Shown here: positions 1 through 9,094 of the stretch, piece after piece
How positions within the stretch are numbered: position 1 is the stretch's first letter
Layout: each line of letters begins with the position of its first letter
Source: Actinopolyspora erythraea
GTDB lineage: Bacteria > Actinomycetota > Actinomycetes > Mycobacteriales > Pseudonocardiaceae
Length of the DNA: 64,000 nucleotides
Direction of reading: 5' to 3'
Assembly (NCBI RefSeq): GCF_002263515.1
Contig: NZ_CP022752.1
Span: 1,178,001-1,242,000, forward strand
The notes under the pieces: generated by a model
The model's database searches: none
What the model saw: the letters and a program-made list of their open reading frames with translations, nothing else
What the model was told of the DNA's origin: nothing
Position numbers and translations under genes: made by a program

Positions 1-98
1 TCATGGTGGCCGACCGGTGGCGAGGCGTGGTGACTCGACCGTCGCCGAGGCGCCCGCCCGGTTCCGAAACAGCTCCCAGTACCGCATCGGAGGCAGTC

Positions 99-1286
99 GT
101 GGAAAGTTCCGTGATCGTAGCCGGGGCCCGTACCCCGATGGGTAGGCTGTTGGGCTCGCTGAAGGACTTCTCCGGTGCTCAGCTCGGCGGGATCGCCATA
201 GCCGAGGCGCTGCGGCGTTCCGGAGTCGCTCCCGAGCAGGTCGAGTACACGATCATGGGCCAGGTGCTCACCGCGGGGGCGGGGCAGATTCCGGCCAGGC
301 AGGCCGCCGTGGCGGCGGGCATCGGTATGGACGTTCCCGCGCTGACCGTCAACAAGGTGTGCCTGTCCGGGCTGGACGCGATCGCGTTGGCCGACCAGCA
401 GATCCGCGCCGGTGAGTTCGACGTCGTCGTCGCCGGTGGTCAGGAGTCCATGACGCAGGCCCCGCACCTGCTGGGGAACTCGCGGGAGGGCTTCAAGTAC
501 GGCGATGTGCGGATGCTCGATCACATGGCCCACGACGGGTTGTTCTGCTCGTTCGACCAGGTCGCCATGGGCGCCTCCACCGAGAAGCACAACGAGCGCC
601 ACGGGCTGACCCGCCGGCGGCAGGACGAGTTCGCCGCGCGGTCGCACCAGCGGGCCGCCGCGGCGGCCGAGCGCGGTGTGTTCGCCGAGGAGATCGCTCC
701 GGTGACGGTACCGCGCCGCAAGGGCGACCCGCTGATCGTCGACAGTGACGAGGGCATCCGCGGTGACACCACGGTGGAAAGCCTCGGCAAGCTTCGCCCC
801 GCCTTCGACCCGGAGGGCACCATCACGGCCGGTTCCGCTTCACAGATCTCGGACGGCGCGGCCGCCGTGGTGGTGATGCGCAAGTCCAAGGCCGAGGAAC
901 TGGGGCTCGACTGGCTCGTCGAGATCGGCAGGCACGGTGTGGTCTCCGGCCCCGACGCCAGCCTGCACGAGCAGCCCTCCAACGCGATCAGGAAGGCCTG
1001 CGACCGAGCGGGGATGGCCGCGACGGACCTCGACCTGGTCGAGATCAACGAGGCGTTCGCCGCCGTGGGGATCGTTTCCACCGATGTGCTCGGACTCGAC
1101 GAGGACAGGGTCAACGTCAACGGCGGCGCGATCGCGCTGGGGCACCCGATCGGCATGTCGGGTGCCCGGCTCGCGCTGCACCTGGCCCTCGAACTCGACA
1201 GGCGCGGTGGTGGTGACGGCGTCGCCGCGCTGTGCGGCGGCGGTGGGCAGGGAGACGCCCTGCTGCTGCACGCGCCGCGTGGCTGA
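99..1286 (+). CDS. acetyl-CoA C-acetyltransferase (thiolase)
   Basis: Type II thiolase of about 395 residues that condenses or cleaves acetoacetyl-CoA/3-ketoacyl-CoA in the cytoplasm. The nucleophilic Cys lies at about residue 88 in [11 protein letters not shown], and the second catalytic set is [10 protein letters not shown] plus the C-terminal CGGGGQGDA. The frame is open from base 3, but GTG at 99 is preferred: GGAGG sits 5 nt upstream and translation from there begins [14 protein letters not shown], the normal thiolase N-terminus. Length is normal. As I recall, mycobacteria place a fadA4-type thiolase near a thioredoxin-like gene and glgP, which is also the arrangement here (6.2 and 10.6 kb), so it may be the FadA4 counterpart. 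The family assignment is secure; the preferred chain length is unknown. Confidence 0.93.
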   Translation: MESSVIVAGARTPMGRLLGSLKDFSGAQLGGIAIAEALRRSGVAPEQVEYTIMGQVLTAGAGQIPARQAAVAAGIGMDVPALTVNKVCLSGLDAIALADQQIRAGEFDVVVAGGQESMTQAPHLLGNSREGFKYGDVRMLDHMAHDGLFCSFDQVAMGASTEKHNERHGLTRRRQDEFAARSHQRAAAAAERGVFAEEIAPVTVPRRKGDPLIVDSDEGIRGDTTVESLGKLRPAFDPEGTITAGSASQISDGAAAVVVMRKSKAEELGLDWLVEIGRHGVVSGPDASLHEQPSNAIRKACDRAGMAATDLDLVEINEAFAAVGIVSTDVLGLDEDRVNVNGGAIALGHPIGMSGARLALHLALELDRRGGGDGVAALCGGGGQGDALLLHAPRG

Positions 1287-1388
1287 CCGGGGAGAGCACC
1301 CGGGGCGCGTCGCGGCCGCGCCCGCTTCCGAACTCTCCCGTGGCGGTCCGTGACACCCGAACACCGTCGGTGCGGATATTCTGTCGGC

Positions 1389-2228
1389 ATGAAGTGGTTA
1401 CCCGGGGGATGGCAACGTGCCGATCGTGTGGATCCGGAGGGAACCACGGCTCCACGCCGTACGGTTCCCCAGCAGGAGACGGTCGTGGAGCGTCGCAACG
1501 TCCCACCGGGAGGTTCCACCCCGCCCTCCGCGTCACGGCGGGGGAGCACCCGGCAGGACGCGTACCCGGCCACCCGGGTGCAGCGGCGTGCGGGCGGCGT
1601 GGGGGAGAGTGCGGGCGCGCCCCGTTCCGGCGGTGCCGTGCTGCTCGGGGAACACGCCCGCGACGTCGACGTCAGCGCCGCCGCCTTCCGCAACCTCGCG
1701 GTTGGTGGTGGCGCCAGCGGTTTCCTGACCGTGCTGTGCGCGGCCGCGTTGGCCGAGTCCCCCGGCGGAGTGTGGCTGTGGATCTGGCAGCTGGTGTTCG
1801 GTGTCTGCTTCGTCTGGTTCATCGCCTCGGCCAAGGGCTCGTTCAGCGGCCGGGGCTTCCTGATGGACAACCGGGGCATCTGCCCCCGCACCAGCGGTGA
1901 GGTTTTCGCGGTGCCGTGGGAGGAGGTGACAGCTGTCGGGGTCGGTTCGCTGCGTCCCGTCGAGAACCGCAGGTTGGTGCACCCCGAGCGGCGGCGTGCC
2001 CTGGAGCTGTTCCCGGCCGACTCCGCGTTCCCCGAACGGCATCCTGAGCTGGAACGTTGGCGGGTCGAGGAACCACCTCCGATACAGGGTCTGCCCGCGG
2101 TGCGCTACCGCTTCTACCTGCCCGCGCTGAGCAGGCTCCCCAAACGGCTCGAACAGGCGATCCAGGCCGCCGCACCGCGCGTCTGGGTGGGCCACTACCG
2201 CAGGCGGATCCCAACACCCGAAACCTGA
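1389..2228 (+). CDS. membrane protein with N-terminal disordered region, unknown function
   Basis: I do not recognise this protein. It has about 279 residues. The first 90 or so are rich in Arg, Pro, Gly and Thr and look disordered. Two adjacent hydrophobic segments follow (roughly residues 95-118 and 121-142, around FLTVLCAAALAESPGGVWLW and WQLVFGVCFVWFIASA). The cytosolic C-terminal part contains a PWEEVTAVGVG stretch resembling the bacterial PH-like domains found after paired helices. The start is uncertain: ATG at 1389 is chosen, and GTG at 1485 is possible. It stands alone between the thiolase and the convergent dinB. Confidence 0.6.
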   Translation: MKWLPGGWQRADRVDPEGTTAPRRTVPQQETVVERRNVPPGGSTPPSASRRGSTRQDAYPATRVQRRAGGVGESAGAPRSGGAVLLGEHARDVDVSAAAFRNLAVGGGASGFLTVLCAAALAESPGGVWLWIWQLVFGVCFVWFIASAKGSFSGRGFLMDNRGICPRTSGEVFAVPWEEVTAVGVGSLRPVENRRLVHPERRRALELFPADSAFPERHPELERWRVEEPPPIQGLPAVRYRFYLPALSRLPKRLEQAIQAAAPRVWVGHYRRRIPTPET

Positions 2229-2425
2229 TCGCGACCCTGCTCCGCTCGGGTCGTGTGGCGGTGCGGCTGGCGGAGCTCGGGGCTCGCCGCGGATGCCGGG
2301 CACGTCGGGCAACGGTCCGCGCGACGTCTCCGCCCGTCCTCAGCGGGCACTCCCCCGGCGACCGGAGGCTGTGCCGACCGCGGGGGGTGCTCGTAAGCGG
2401 CCCGCACCGCTCGGGATCCAGCCGG

Positions 2426-3769
2426 TCAGACCTGGTCACCCGCTCCGCCGAGACTGTCGAGCGGGTCCGCTGCCACCAGCTCGTGGTCCCCGCTGGCGAA
2501 GGTGCGCATTCTCCCGGGGCCGGTGGCCGCGGTTTCGAACCGCACGCTCACGCGACCGTGGCCGCACCCCTGCACCCAACCGTGGCCCCAGCGGGGATGG
2601 CTCACGTCGTCGCCCTGGCGCCACCGCCTCTCCTCGGACCCGGTGGTGGGTACGGGAGACCGTGGCGGGGTGGGGGACCGCGGGACGACCTCGTCCTCGC
2701 CGTTTCCCGGGACCTGGAACAACGTGGCCTGCTCGGCGGCGGTCAGCCCGGAGTACGAGACCCCGACCAGCCGGACGGGCACGCCGGGGCTGACCGCCGC
2801 GGCGGCCAGCCGCCTGGTCGCGGCCACCAGCTCGTCGCGTTCGGTGGTGGCTGAGGACAGTGTCTCGGAGCGGCTGATCGTGCTGAAGTCGGAGTCGCGG
2901 ACCTTCAGCGTGACGGTGCGCGCGGCGCGCTCGGAAGCGACCAGCCTCCGGTGAGCCGCTTCGGCCATGCCGACTATCTCCAGCGTCAGCTCGGCGAGGT
3001 CGGTGCGGTCGGTGTCGAAGGTCGTCTCGGCGCTGACCTGCTTGGCCTCCGCCCGCTCGGTCACCGGGCGTTCGTCGATGCCGTGCGCCAACCCGTGTAG
3101 CTCGGTGCCGTGCGCCTGTCCCAGCAGCGAGGTGACGTCGCCGAGCTTCATCGCCGCCAGCTCGCCGATCGTCTGCACTCCGATGCGACGCAGCTTCGCT
3201 TCGCCGATAGGACCGATTCCCCACAGGCGACGCACCGGCAGTTCGGCGAGCAGGGATTTCTCCTCATCCGGGCGGACCACCACCGAGCCGTCCGGTTTCG
3301 CCATGCTCGAGGTGATCTTGGCCAGCTGTTTGCCCGACCCCGCGCCGACGGAGGCGGGTACACCGACCTCACCGGCCACCCGGGTGCGGAGTCGTTCCAC
3401 GAACTCCGCCACGATCTCCGGAGCGGCCCCGAACAGCTCCTCGGGTTCCAGGAACGCCTCGTCGATCGAGACCTGCTCGAACCGTTCGGACAGCTGCCTG
3501 ACGATCGTGAAGACCCGCTCGCTGACCTCGCGGTAGAGCCGGAAACGCGGTGGCAGCACCACGGCGCCGCGGCAGCGGCGCCGTGCCTCGGACATGGGCA
3601 TGGCCGAGGCCGCCCCGTACTTCCTGGCCGCGTAGCTCGCACCGGCGACGGTGCCGCGCGGTCCCGTTCCCCCGACCAGCACGGGCCGGTCGCGCAGGGT
3701 GGGGCGGGTGAGCTGTTCCACGGACGCGTAGAAGGCATCCATGTCCAGGTGCAGCACCCAGCGAGTCAT
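2426..3769 (-). CDS. dinB: DNA polymerase IV (Y-family translesion polymerase)
   Basis: Y-family error-prone polymerase of about 447 residues. The metal-binding Asp is in LHLDMDAFYASVEQ at the extreme N-terminus and the second catalytic pair is in VSIDEAFLE near residue 105. Helix-hairpin-helix and little-finger domains follow. The C-terminus is longer than in E. coli DinB and carries a Gly/Trp-rich element (HPRWGHGWVQG) seen in actinobacterial homologues. The start at 3769 is chosen because MTRWVLHLDMD is the canonical beginning, although the frame extends further upstream. It is divergent from the DUF3817 gene at 3883. I saw no obvious SOS box in the 113-nt gap, so damage induction is not supported here. 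Confidence 0.93.
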   Translation of the reverse strand: MTRWVLHLDMDAFYASVEQLTRPTLRDRPVLVGGTGPRGTVAGASYAARKYGAASAMPMSEARRRCRGAVVLPPRFRLYREVSERVFTIVRQLSERFEQVSIDEAFLEPEELFGAAPEIVAEFVERLRTRVAGEVGVPASVGAGSGKQLAKITSSMAKPDGSVVVRPDEEKSLLAELPVRRLWGIGPIGEAKLRRIGVQTIGELAAMKLGDVTSLLGQAHGTELHGLAHGIDERPVTERAEAKQVSAETTFDTDRTDLAELTLEIVGMAEAAHRRLVASERAARTVTLKVRDSDFSTISRSETLSSATTERDELVAATRRLAAAAVSPGVPVRLVGVSYSGLTAAEQATLFQVPGNGEDEVVPRSPTPPRSPVPTTGSEERRWRQGDDVSHPRWGHGWVQGCGHGRVSVRFETAATGPGRMRTFASGDHELVAADPLDSLGGAGDQV

Positions 3770-3882
3770 ACCGACATTGAACGAGACCCCACCGACAACG
3801 GCCAGCCCGGTGGTGCTGTCCCCGGAGTGTTCCCGTGCACACCGGACATCCGGGCCGGGTGACCCCACGATACGGTGAATCC

Positions 3883-4242
3883 GTGCTCAGTACTGGTGTC
3901 GGCTGGTTCCGGCTGATCGCGGTCGCCGAAGCGGTCTCGTGGGCCGGACTGTTGATCGCGATGGTGTTCAAGTACGGGTTCGGGTTCCCCGAGGCGGTGA
4001 CCGTCATGGGGTGGATACACGGTTTGGTGTTCACCGCCTACGTGCTCGCCAGCCTGGTGATGTACGGCCCGCTGCGGTGGAGTTTCCGGGTGCTGGTGCT
4101 TGCCCTGCTGGCTTCGGTCCCGCCGTTCGGTTCGGTGGTGTTCGAGCGGTGGGCGCTGCGGCGCGGGCTGCTCACCACTCCCAGTCCGCTGGGTCCGACT
4201 TCCTGGTCGAGGCTGGTCGGGGCGCTGCGCGCGTTGAACTGA
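3883..4242 (+). CDS. DUF3817 integral membrane protein
   Basis: Small hydrophobic protein of about 119 residues with three likely transmembrane helices: around WFRLIAVAEAVSWAGLLIAM, GWIHGLVFTAYVLASLVMYG and VLVLALLASVPPFGSVVFE. The conserved W-H-G and F-E signatures and the size fit DUF3817, a family of unknown function common in actinobacteria. GTG at 3883 gives the usual short N-terminus (LSTGVGWFRLIA). A second member of the family lies at 44921, translationally coupled to ctaB, so the window holds two paralogues. Confidence 0.75.
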   Translation: MLSTGVGWFRLIAVAEAVSWAGLLIAMVFKYGFGFPEAVTVMGWIHGLVFTAYVLASLVMYGPLRWSFRVLVLALLASVPPFGSVVFERWALRRGLLTTPSPLGPTSWSRLVGALRALN

Positions 4243-4476
4243 AGCGACGCGCCCGGTGCGCGGGGCTCGCCGGTCGGTTCGTCGGAAGGGGCTCTCCCGG
4301 GATGGGCGGATCTCTGAGGTGGCGAGCAGGCCGCCACGAACCCGCGGACCTGGGTTCGTTGCCCCGGTTGCCGTGGACCCTCGGCCGGTGGTGCTTCGGG
4401 GCGTCCGGCGCCGGTTCGCTCCTCGGACACCGAGCGGGTGGCAGGGGCCCCGTGAGGGGATCCCAGAAGTCCGGTG

Positions 4477-4977
4477 TCAGAAGTCCCCTGAGGCCTGTCT
4501 GACCTTGCCCAGCAGCTCGGTGAGCTGCTGGGTCTGTCGCTCGGTGATGCCGGAGAGGCCGAAATCGATGGCCGTGACCGACTCCGTCGCCTTGTCCGTC
4601 ACCGTCCGGCCGTGGTCGGTGATCTCCACCAGTGTCGTACGTCGATCGGTCGGATGGGGGACACGACGCACCAGTTCGTCCGCTTCCAACCTGTCGACGA
4701 TATTGGTGACGCTGGTCGGGTGTAGTTGCAGTCGGTCCCCCATGACACGCATCGGAAGGCTTCCCTGGCGGGAGAATGTCAGCAGCACGAGCGCTTCGTA
4801 GCGGGCGAAGGTGAGGTTGTGCGGCCGAAGTGCCGAGTCGACCGCCGACTGCAGTATCTGCTGCACCCGCATGATGCTGGTCACCGCGGCCATCGTCGAC
4901 GAAGGTCCGACGCGTTGCGACCAAGTCTCGGCCGCGCGAGCTATGGGATCGAATGGCAGCGGTTGGCGGGGGCTCAT
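4477..4977 (-). CDS. MarR-family transcriptional regulator
   Basis: Winged-helix regulator of 166 residues. The MarR core is clear: LTFARYEALVLLTFSRQGSL, then the recognition helix region LHPTSVTNIVDRLEADELVRR and the wing HPTDRRTTLVEITDHGR. It should bind DNA as a dimer and usually responds to small phenolic or lipid-like ligands; the effector here is unknown. It is divergent from the thiamine-binding protein gene at 5152, and the shared 174-nt gap contains a short palindrome (4996-5009) that could be its own operator. Confidence 0.88.
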   Translation of the reverse strand: MSPRQPLPFDPIARAAETWSQRVGPSSTMAAVTSIMRVQQILQSAVDSALRPHNLTFARYEALVLLTFSRQGSLPMRVMGDRLQLHPTSVTNIVDRLEADELVRRVPHPTDRRTTLVEITDHGRTVTDKATESVTAIDFGLSGITERQTQQLTELLGKVRQASGDF

Positions 4978-4995
4978 GGCATTCGACGCTAGCAG

Positions 4996-5009
4996 CGTGC
5001 TGTTGCACG
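4996..5009. promoter_or_regulatory. candidate MarR operator (CGTGC-TGTT-GCACG)
   Basis: Perfect 5+4+5 palindrome located 19 nt upstream of the marR start and inside the divergent promoter region with the gene at 5152. Position and symmetry fit autoregulation. The half-sites are short and GC-rich, so chance occurrence is possible. Confidence 0.3.
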
Positions 5010-5151
5010 AACGGGCGATGTGGGGTGCTTTCTCGGGTGTTCGCGGTCGGCGCGTCGAAAACGTTCGGGGGACGCGATGCCGATAGGCTCCCCGCGGTGG
5101 CGATCCGCGAAGCCCGGTGAGAACGAGACTTCGTAGTCAGGAGAGACGCAC

Positions 5152-5457
5152 ATGTTGGTCGCATTCAGCGTGGCCCCCTCCGGAGCAGGCGACTCCGACA
5201 GCGTGAGCGCCGCTGTCGCGGAGGCGGTGCGCATCGTGCGCGAGTCGGGACTGCCGCACGAGACGAACGCCATGTTCACCACCATCGAAGGCGAGTGGGA
5301 GGAGGTGATGGACGTGGTCCGGCGTGCCACCGACGCGGTCTCGGCGAGGGCTCCCCGCACCAGTCTGGTGCTCAAGGCCGACATCCGGCCCGGCCACACC
5401 GACCAGCTCCGGAAGAAGGTCGAACGGGTCGAGCAGCGGCTCGAGAGCGATGCCTGA
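5152..5457 (+). CDS. MTH1187-family thiamine-binding protein
   Basis: Small cytosolic protein of 101 residues in the MTH1187/YqgV (DUF77) family, whose members form ferredoxin-like tetramers and bind thiamine or related pyrimidines. Recognisable elements are the N-terminal strand [11 protein letters not shown], the central segment [17 protein letters not shown] and the C-terminal [20 protein letters not shown] 8 nt upstream supports the ATG. It may link to thiamine handling like the riboswitch unit at 36.3 kb, but nothing here couples them physically. Confidence 0.8.
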   Translation: MLVAFSVAPSGAGDSDSVSAAVAEAVRIVRESGLPHETNAMFTTIEGEWEEVMDVVRRATDAVSARAPRTSLVLKADIRPGHTDQLRKKVERVEQRLESDA

Positions 5458-5497
5458 GGCGGGCACCGGCTGGCGGTGGAGGGGTGAGTCCGACAGC

Positions 5498-5550
5498 GCT
5501 GGAGTGACCCCCGCGGCTGGAGTGACCCCGCGTGGGGGGGGGGGGGGGGG
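5498..5550. repeat. 17/18-bp tandem repeat followed by a run of 17 G
   Basis: Two direct copies of GCTGGAGTGACCCC(C)GCG at 5498-5515 and 5516-5532 are followed by an uninterrupted homopolymer of 17 G at 5534-5550. Both lie in the gap between two convergent genes, directly before the terminator hairpin at 5551. G runs of this length are unstable in replication and hard to sequence, so the count may be variable or an assembly artefact. Confidence 0.8.
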
Positions 5551-5576
5551 CGGTGCCGGACCTCTTTCCGGCACCG
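5551..5576. terminator. bidirectional hairpin terminator
   Basis: Perfect 10-bp stem CGGTGCCGGA / TCCGGCACCG with a 6-nt loop, between the convergent genes ending at 5457 (+) and 5594 (-). No U tract, as is usual at this GC content. Confidence 0.7.
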
Positions 5577-5593
5577 CCGTCGAGCCAGTCAGC

Positions 5594-5851
5594 TCACTTG
5601 GCCTTCGGGTGGTCCACCACCGGCGCGTTGACGCACTGCGAGCTCTCGTTCGTCAGCAAGTCGAGGTTGATCCCGATGAGGGCGCTGATTTCGTTGCCGC
5701 AGAGCTGGATCGGCACCGCGCTGATGTTGTTGTCGTCCAGCACGTTGATGCCGTCGTTGTCCTTGGTGTCGGCGGACGCGGCCGCGGCCATGGTCATCGC
5801 GCCCAGCGCGGCGACGCCTGCTGCACCGGCAACACGGGTTGCAATACGCAC
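5594..5851 (-). CDS. small secreted protein, chaplin/rodlin-like
   Basis: Peptide of 85 residues with a typical signal peptide (MRIATRVAGAAGVAALGAM, cleavage near AAASA-DT). The predicted mature part is about 56 residues, rich in Asn, Asp, Ile and Val, with two Cys (LCGNEISALIG and SQCVNAP). This resembles the short hydrophobic, two-Cys surface proteins of sporulating actinomycetes (chaplins, rodlin-like peptides), but the match is loose and I did not see a full chaplin motif. Such proteins coat aerial hyphae. The upstream region contains an inverted repeat GTAGGGA / TCCCTAC (5880-5886, 5902-5908) that may be a 5'-leader hairpin or operator. Confidence 0.65.
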   Translation of the reverse strand: MRIATRVAGAAGVAALGAMTMAAAASADTKDNDGINVLDDNNISAVPIQLCGNEISALIGINLDLLTNESSQCVNAPVVDHPKAK

Positions 5852-6156
5852 TATTCAGTACCTCTCGTCGAACTTGTGGGTAGGGAAGAATCCCGATCGA
5901 GTCCCTACGGAGTTGCGTCGGGTGCCGCGCGGCGGCGCCCGACGCGGACTCGTGAGTGGGTTTCGACCCGGCGCCGCTCGAAGATTAGGGATTTTCGCCA
6001 GCTACCCCTGATCGAGTGATAAACGCTTGCTCGATGGAGTGAGCGCAACCTCCGTTCGAATGCGTTTCGTGGTCGATCTCGGGAGTGGTGTTCCTCCGGT
6101 AGCGCCGTAACGGGGTGGACACCGTTCCGTGCTCGGCGACGTGGCACGATGGGGGT
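5852..6156. other. divergent intergenic region
   Basis: 305-nt gap between the small secreted protein (-) and the thioredoxin-like gene (+). It holds the GTAGGGA/TCCCTAC inverted repeat at 5880-5908 and an ATCGAG/CTCGAT repeat at 6010-6034. I see no gene or convincing promoter consensus. Confidence 0.5.
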
Positions 6157-7137
6157 GTGACACGGCCTGATCCACGGCAGAACTCCAATGCAGGGCAGCG
6201 CGCGGCATCCTCCGCCCCGATGGCAGGGGCGGTCGACCTGTCGGCGTTGAAGAGCCGGGCCGACGCCCAGGCGAAGTCAGCGGGCTCCGGCGGCGACTCC
6301 GGCGGTTCCGGGGGCTCCGGCGACGCCGGTGCCGCGATCGTCGAGGTCACCGAGGCCAATTTCCAGGCCGAGGTGGTCGACCGGTCGATGCAGGTGCCGG
6401 TCGTGGTCGATCTGTGGGCTACCTGGTGCCAGCCGTGCAAGCAGCTCTCCCCGGTCCTGGAGAAGCTGGCCCGCGAGGGCGGCGGTTCCTGGGTGCTGGC
6501 CACCATCGACGTGGACTCGAACCAGCGAATCGCGCAGTTGTTCGGCGTCCAGTCGATTCCGACCGTGATCGCGATCGCGGGAGGACAACCGGTCGAGGCG
6601 TTCCAGGGCGCCCAGCCCGAGGAGCAGATCCGGCAGTGGATCAACTCGATCCTGGATTCCCAGCGCGACCAGCTGCCCGGCATCCGCGCGGCCGAACAGG
6701 GTGCGGGTGCGGCGGAAGGCGAGCAGGAGGACCCCAGGTTCACCGCCGCCGAACAGGCGCTGGAACGCGGGGAGTACGCCGCGGCCGAACAGGCCTACCA
6801 GCGGATCCTCGACGCGGAGCCGGACAATGAGCAGGCCAAGGCCGCGTTGGCCCAGGTCCGATTCACCGCCCGGGCCGAGAACGCGGACCCCGGCGCGATC
6901 GAGCGGGCCGAGTCGGCACCCGACGATGTGGACACCCAGCTCGCCGCCGCCGACGCCGAACTGGCGCAGCAGCGCGTGGAGGAGGCCTTCAACCGGCTGA
7001 TCGGTACGGTCCGGCGCACCTCCGGCGAGGACCGCGACCGCGTCCGCGAGGAGCTGCTGGAGATGTTCGGCCTCTTCCCGGAAGGTGACCAGCGGGTCGC
7101 CAAGGCGCGGCGCGCACTGGCCAGCGCACTGTTCTGA
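6157..7137 (+). CDS. thioredoxin-domain/TPR protein (CnoX/YbbN type)
   Basis: Protein of about 326 residues. The disordered N-terminus has a Gly/Ser linker. A thioredoxin fold follows with active site [13 protein letters not shown] and cis-Pro loop QSIPTVIAI. The C-terminal half is helical and TPR-like ([25 protein letters not shown] type repeats). This architecture matches E. coli CnoX (YbbN), a redox co-chaperone, although both Cys of the CxxC are present here and could support disulfide exchange. GTG at 6157 is chosen because it gives the common start TRPDPRQ; ATG at 6115 in the same frame is possible. It converges on the peptidase gene across a 13-bp hairpin. Confidence 0.87.
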   Translation: MTRPDPRQNSNAGQRAASSAPMAGAVDLSALKSRADAQAKSAGSGGDSGGSGGSGDAGAAIVEVTEANFQAEVVDRSMQVPVVVDLWATWCQPCKQLSPVLEKLAREGGGSWVLATIDVDSNQRIAQLFGVQSIPTVIAIAGGQPVEAFQGAQPEEQIRQWINSILDSQRDQLPGIRAAEQGAGAAEGEQEDPRFTAAEQALERGEYAAAEQAYQRILDAEPDNEQAKAALAQVRFTARAENADPGAIERAESAPDDVDTQLAAADAELAQQRVEEAFNRLIGTVRRTSGEDRDRVREELLEMFGLFPEGDQRVAKARRALASALF

Positions 7138-7183
7138 GCCGGCCGCACCACCACACCGGACCTTCGCATCGGTGGACCTTCGC

Positions 7184-7225
7184 ACCGGTCACCCGGCGAG
7201 TCGATTGCCTCACCGGGTGACCGGT
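7184..7225. terminator. bidirectional hairpin terminator
   Basis: Perfect 13-bp stem ACCGGTCACCCGG / CCGGGTGACCGGT with a 16-nt loop, between the convergent genes ending at 7137 and 7255. Confidence 0.75.
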
Positions 7226-7254
7226 ACGCGCCAGTGGGAGAGTCGCGGGCGCGG

Positions 7255-8697
7255 TCAGTTACCGTACTCGGACGCGCACGGACTCATGCCCTGCTGGAAT
7301 CCGATGCGGAACGCTTCGATCCGGGCGAAGCCCGCTGGTACCTGGCTGCCCGTCACGTCCGCGGCTATCAGGCTGTCGTTCCCGAGCAGGGCCGCCACCC
7401 CCTCGTCCACGTCCCCCGGGGCGATCCGCAACTTGCCGACCGGATTGCGTCGTCCGATCGGGTCCTCCACGAGCAGGCCGCTCCACGCGCCCACCAGGCA
7501 CGCCGTGCGCAGGCCCGCCGCGTCACCGCGAAGTGACAGCCCGGCCGCCTGCTGCACGGCCAGCACGTAACGGGAGGCCAGCTGTGCGTAGGCGGCGAAG
7601 TCCCCGTAGCCCGAGGGTTTCTCCCCGCTCGTGGGCGGTTCGGCCAGTTCCCGAAGTCCGGCCATGTCGACCGAGACGGTGTTGGTCTCCGCGCAGTAGG
7701 AGACGGGTTCGGTGCCCTCCGCTCCGGGACAGGAACGCGAGTCGATGCTGATGGTCGGCGGTGCCACCCCGGTGTCGGCGAAGACCTTCCGGAGGCTGCG
7801 CGAGACGAGGAGGATGTTGTCCGCTTCCACCGGCAGGTCGGACTCCTGCTTCTCCTTCCAGAAGTGGAACTGGGTGGTGCGCCGCGTCACCGACTTCTCG
7901 GTCATCTCGGCGCACCGACCGGGACCGTCGCTGAACCCGTACTGGAACGCCGAGACCCGGTCGAACGCGGTGCCGTGCGCCCTCGGGTCGGTGAACCCGG
8001 TCCGGCCGGGTGCGTCGCGGATGTAGCTGAGCACCCCCAGAACCGTGTTGAGACCGTTTCCCGTGGACACGCGGATGTGCGGCGCGGACCCCTCTGCGGC
8101 GTGCCGGAAGAACGCGCCCGCGAAGCAGTCCGCCTGCTGCTCCGCGACCAGCGTCGACGTGTCGGCGTCGACGAGGCCCGCCCGGTGCTGCACCGCGTGG
8201 CCGATCTCGTGCGCCAGCACCGTGACCGGTGCGATCGGACCGAAGGTGTTCCGCAGCTTCGGCAGCAGCTCGCCCCGGTCCCACGCGATCGTGTCGCTTC
8301 CCGGGCAGTAGAAGGCGTTCACCATCCCGGTCAGTCGCTGTCCGCAGACCTCCCTGCCGGTGCTGCGGGAGTCGTAGGAGACCAGTCGCCCGATCGGGCG
8401 GAACGCGGAACCGTCGAAGGTCTCCGGGTAGGCCGTGTTCCAGTACTCGTGCACGTCGACGACCGTGTCGGCGGCCAGGGTGTCGATCTCACCGCCGGTG
8501 CCACCGACCACCCGCAGGTCCGCTTCCGGAGCATCTGGTTTGCGTCCGCTGGGGCCGTCACTGGCGGGAAGTCCGGCCACCGTGTCGGCTTCCGGCGCGC
8601 CGTTGGCCGTGGGGATTCCGTCGATCGGACGAGAACACCCCGTCACCCCCACGCACAGTGCCATGGCGGCGGCCGAGCCTGCCAGCAGGCGCCGCAT
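7255..8697 (-). CDS. lipoprotein neutral zinc metallopeptidase (paralogue 1)
   Basis: About 480 residues. The lipoprotein signal is MRRLLAGSAAAMALCVGVTGC with the lipidated Cys at about 21. The zinc site is in VLAHEIGHAVQHRAG (HExxH), followed about 40 residues later by a QQADCFAG segment supplying the third ligand region. This is the pattern of YpfJ-type putative neutral zinc metallopeptidases, here anchored to the outer face of the membrane. The start at 8697 is chosen for the lipobox; the frame is open much further upstream without protein-like content. It lies next to a second, divergent-in-sequence paralogue on the same strand. Substrate unknown. Confidence 0.82.
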   Translation of the reverse strand: MRRLLAGSAAAMALCVGVTGCSRPIDGIPTANGAPEADTVAGLPASDGPSGRKPDAPEADLRVVGGTGGEIDTLAADTVVDVHEYWNTAYPETFDGSAFRPIGRLVSYDSRSTGREVCGQRLTGMVNAFYCPGSDTIAWDRGELLPKLRNTFGPIAPVTVLAHEIGHAVQHRAGLVDADTSTLVAEQQADCFAGAFFRHAAEGSAPHIRVSTGNGLNTVLGVLSYIRDAPGRTGFTDPRAHGTAFDRVSAFQYGFSDGPGRCAEMTEKSVTRRTTQFHFWKEKQESDLPVEADNILLVSRSLRKVFADTGVAPPTISIDSRSCPGAEGTEPVSYCAETNTVSVDMAGLRELAEPPTSGEKPSGYGDFAAYAQLASRYVLAVQQAAGLSLRGDAAGLRTACLVGAWSGLLVEDPIGRRNPVGKLRIAPGDVDEGVAALLGNDSLIAADVTGSQVPAGFARIEAFRIGFQQGMSPCASEYGN

Positions 8698-9094
8698 CGT
8701 CGAGCTTCGTCCCACTGACGTGCCCCATCCTCGAAATCGCTCGGTCCGGTTCCTCCACCTCGGCTCGGCAGAGCGCCACGCGCAGCGTAACGAACCGGGG
8801 TCGGGTGTGGATCGCCCGTCCGGGGAGTGCTGTCGCGGACTCCGCCCGGGGACCGGTTCCGCGAGCCCACGCCGGTTCGTCGGGGAACCCGCTCGGCTTC
8901 CACCGGGCTCGGTGGGGGAGGGAGGGACTCGGCGCTCCGGTGTCGGAACGGGGACTCCCGCGCGGTATGGCCACCCGCGTGCGTTCTCACGGCGACGGTC
9001 CGGGGGGCTGGCCGCTCGACGTCGCCGGTCCCAGCGGGAGCGGGTGGGTAGGTTCGGCCGGTGCCCCTCGTGGGGCCGGAGCGGGAAAACCGGT
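8698..9094. other. intergenic gap between the two peptidase genes
   Basis: 397 nt. A GCCCC-TCGT-GGGGC hairpin with flanking CCGG/CCGG (about 9058-9079) lies just 3' of the upstream peptidase gene on the minus strand and may be its terminator. I see no gene in the remainder. Confidence 0.5.

Noticed and set aside
521..1891. Long minus-strand open frame antisense to the thiolase and the next gene
   Set aside because: The product is low-complexity Arg/Pro/Ser sequence without any recognisable domain. It is a typical high-GC shadow of the real plus-strand genes.
3770..3882. SOS (LexA) box between dinB and DUF3817
   Set aside because: No GAAC-N4-GTTC type sequence found in the gap.
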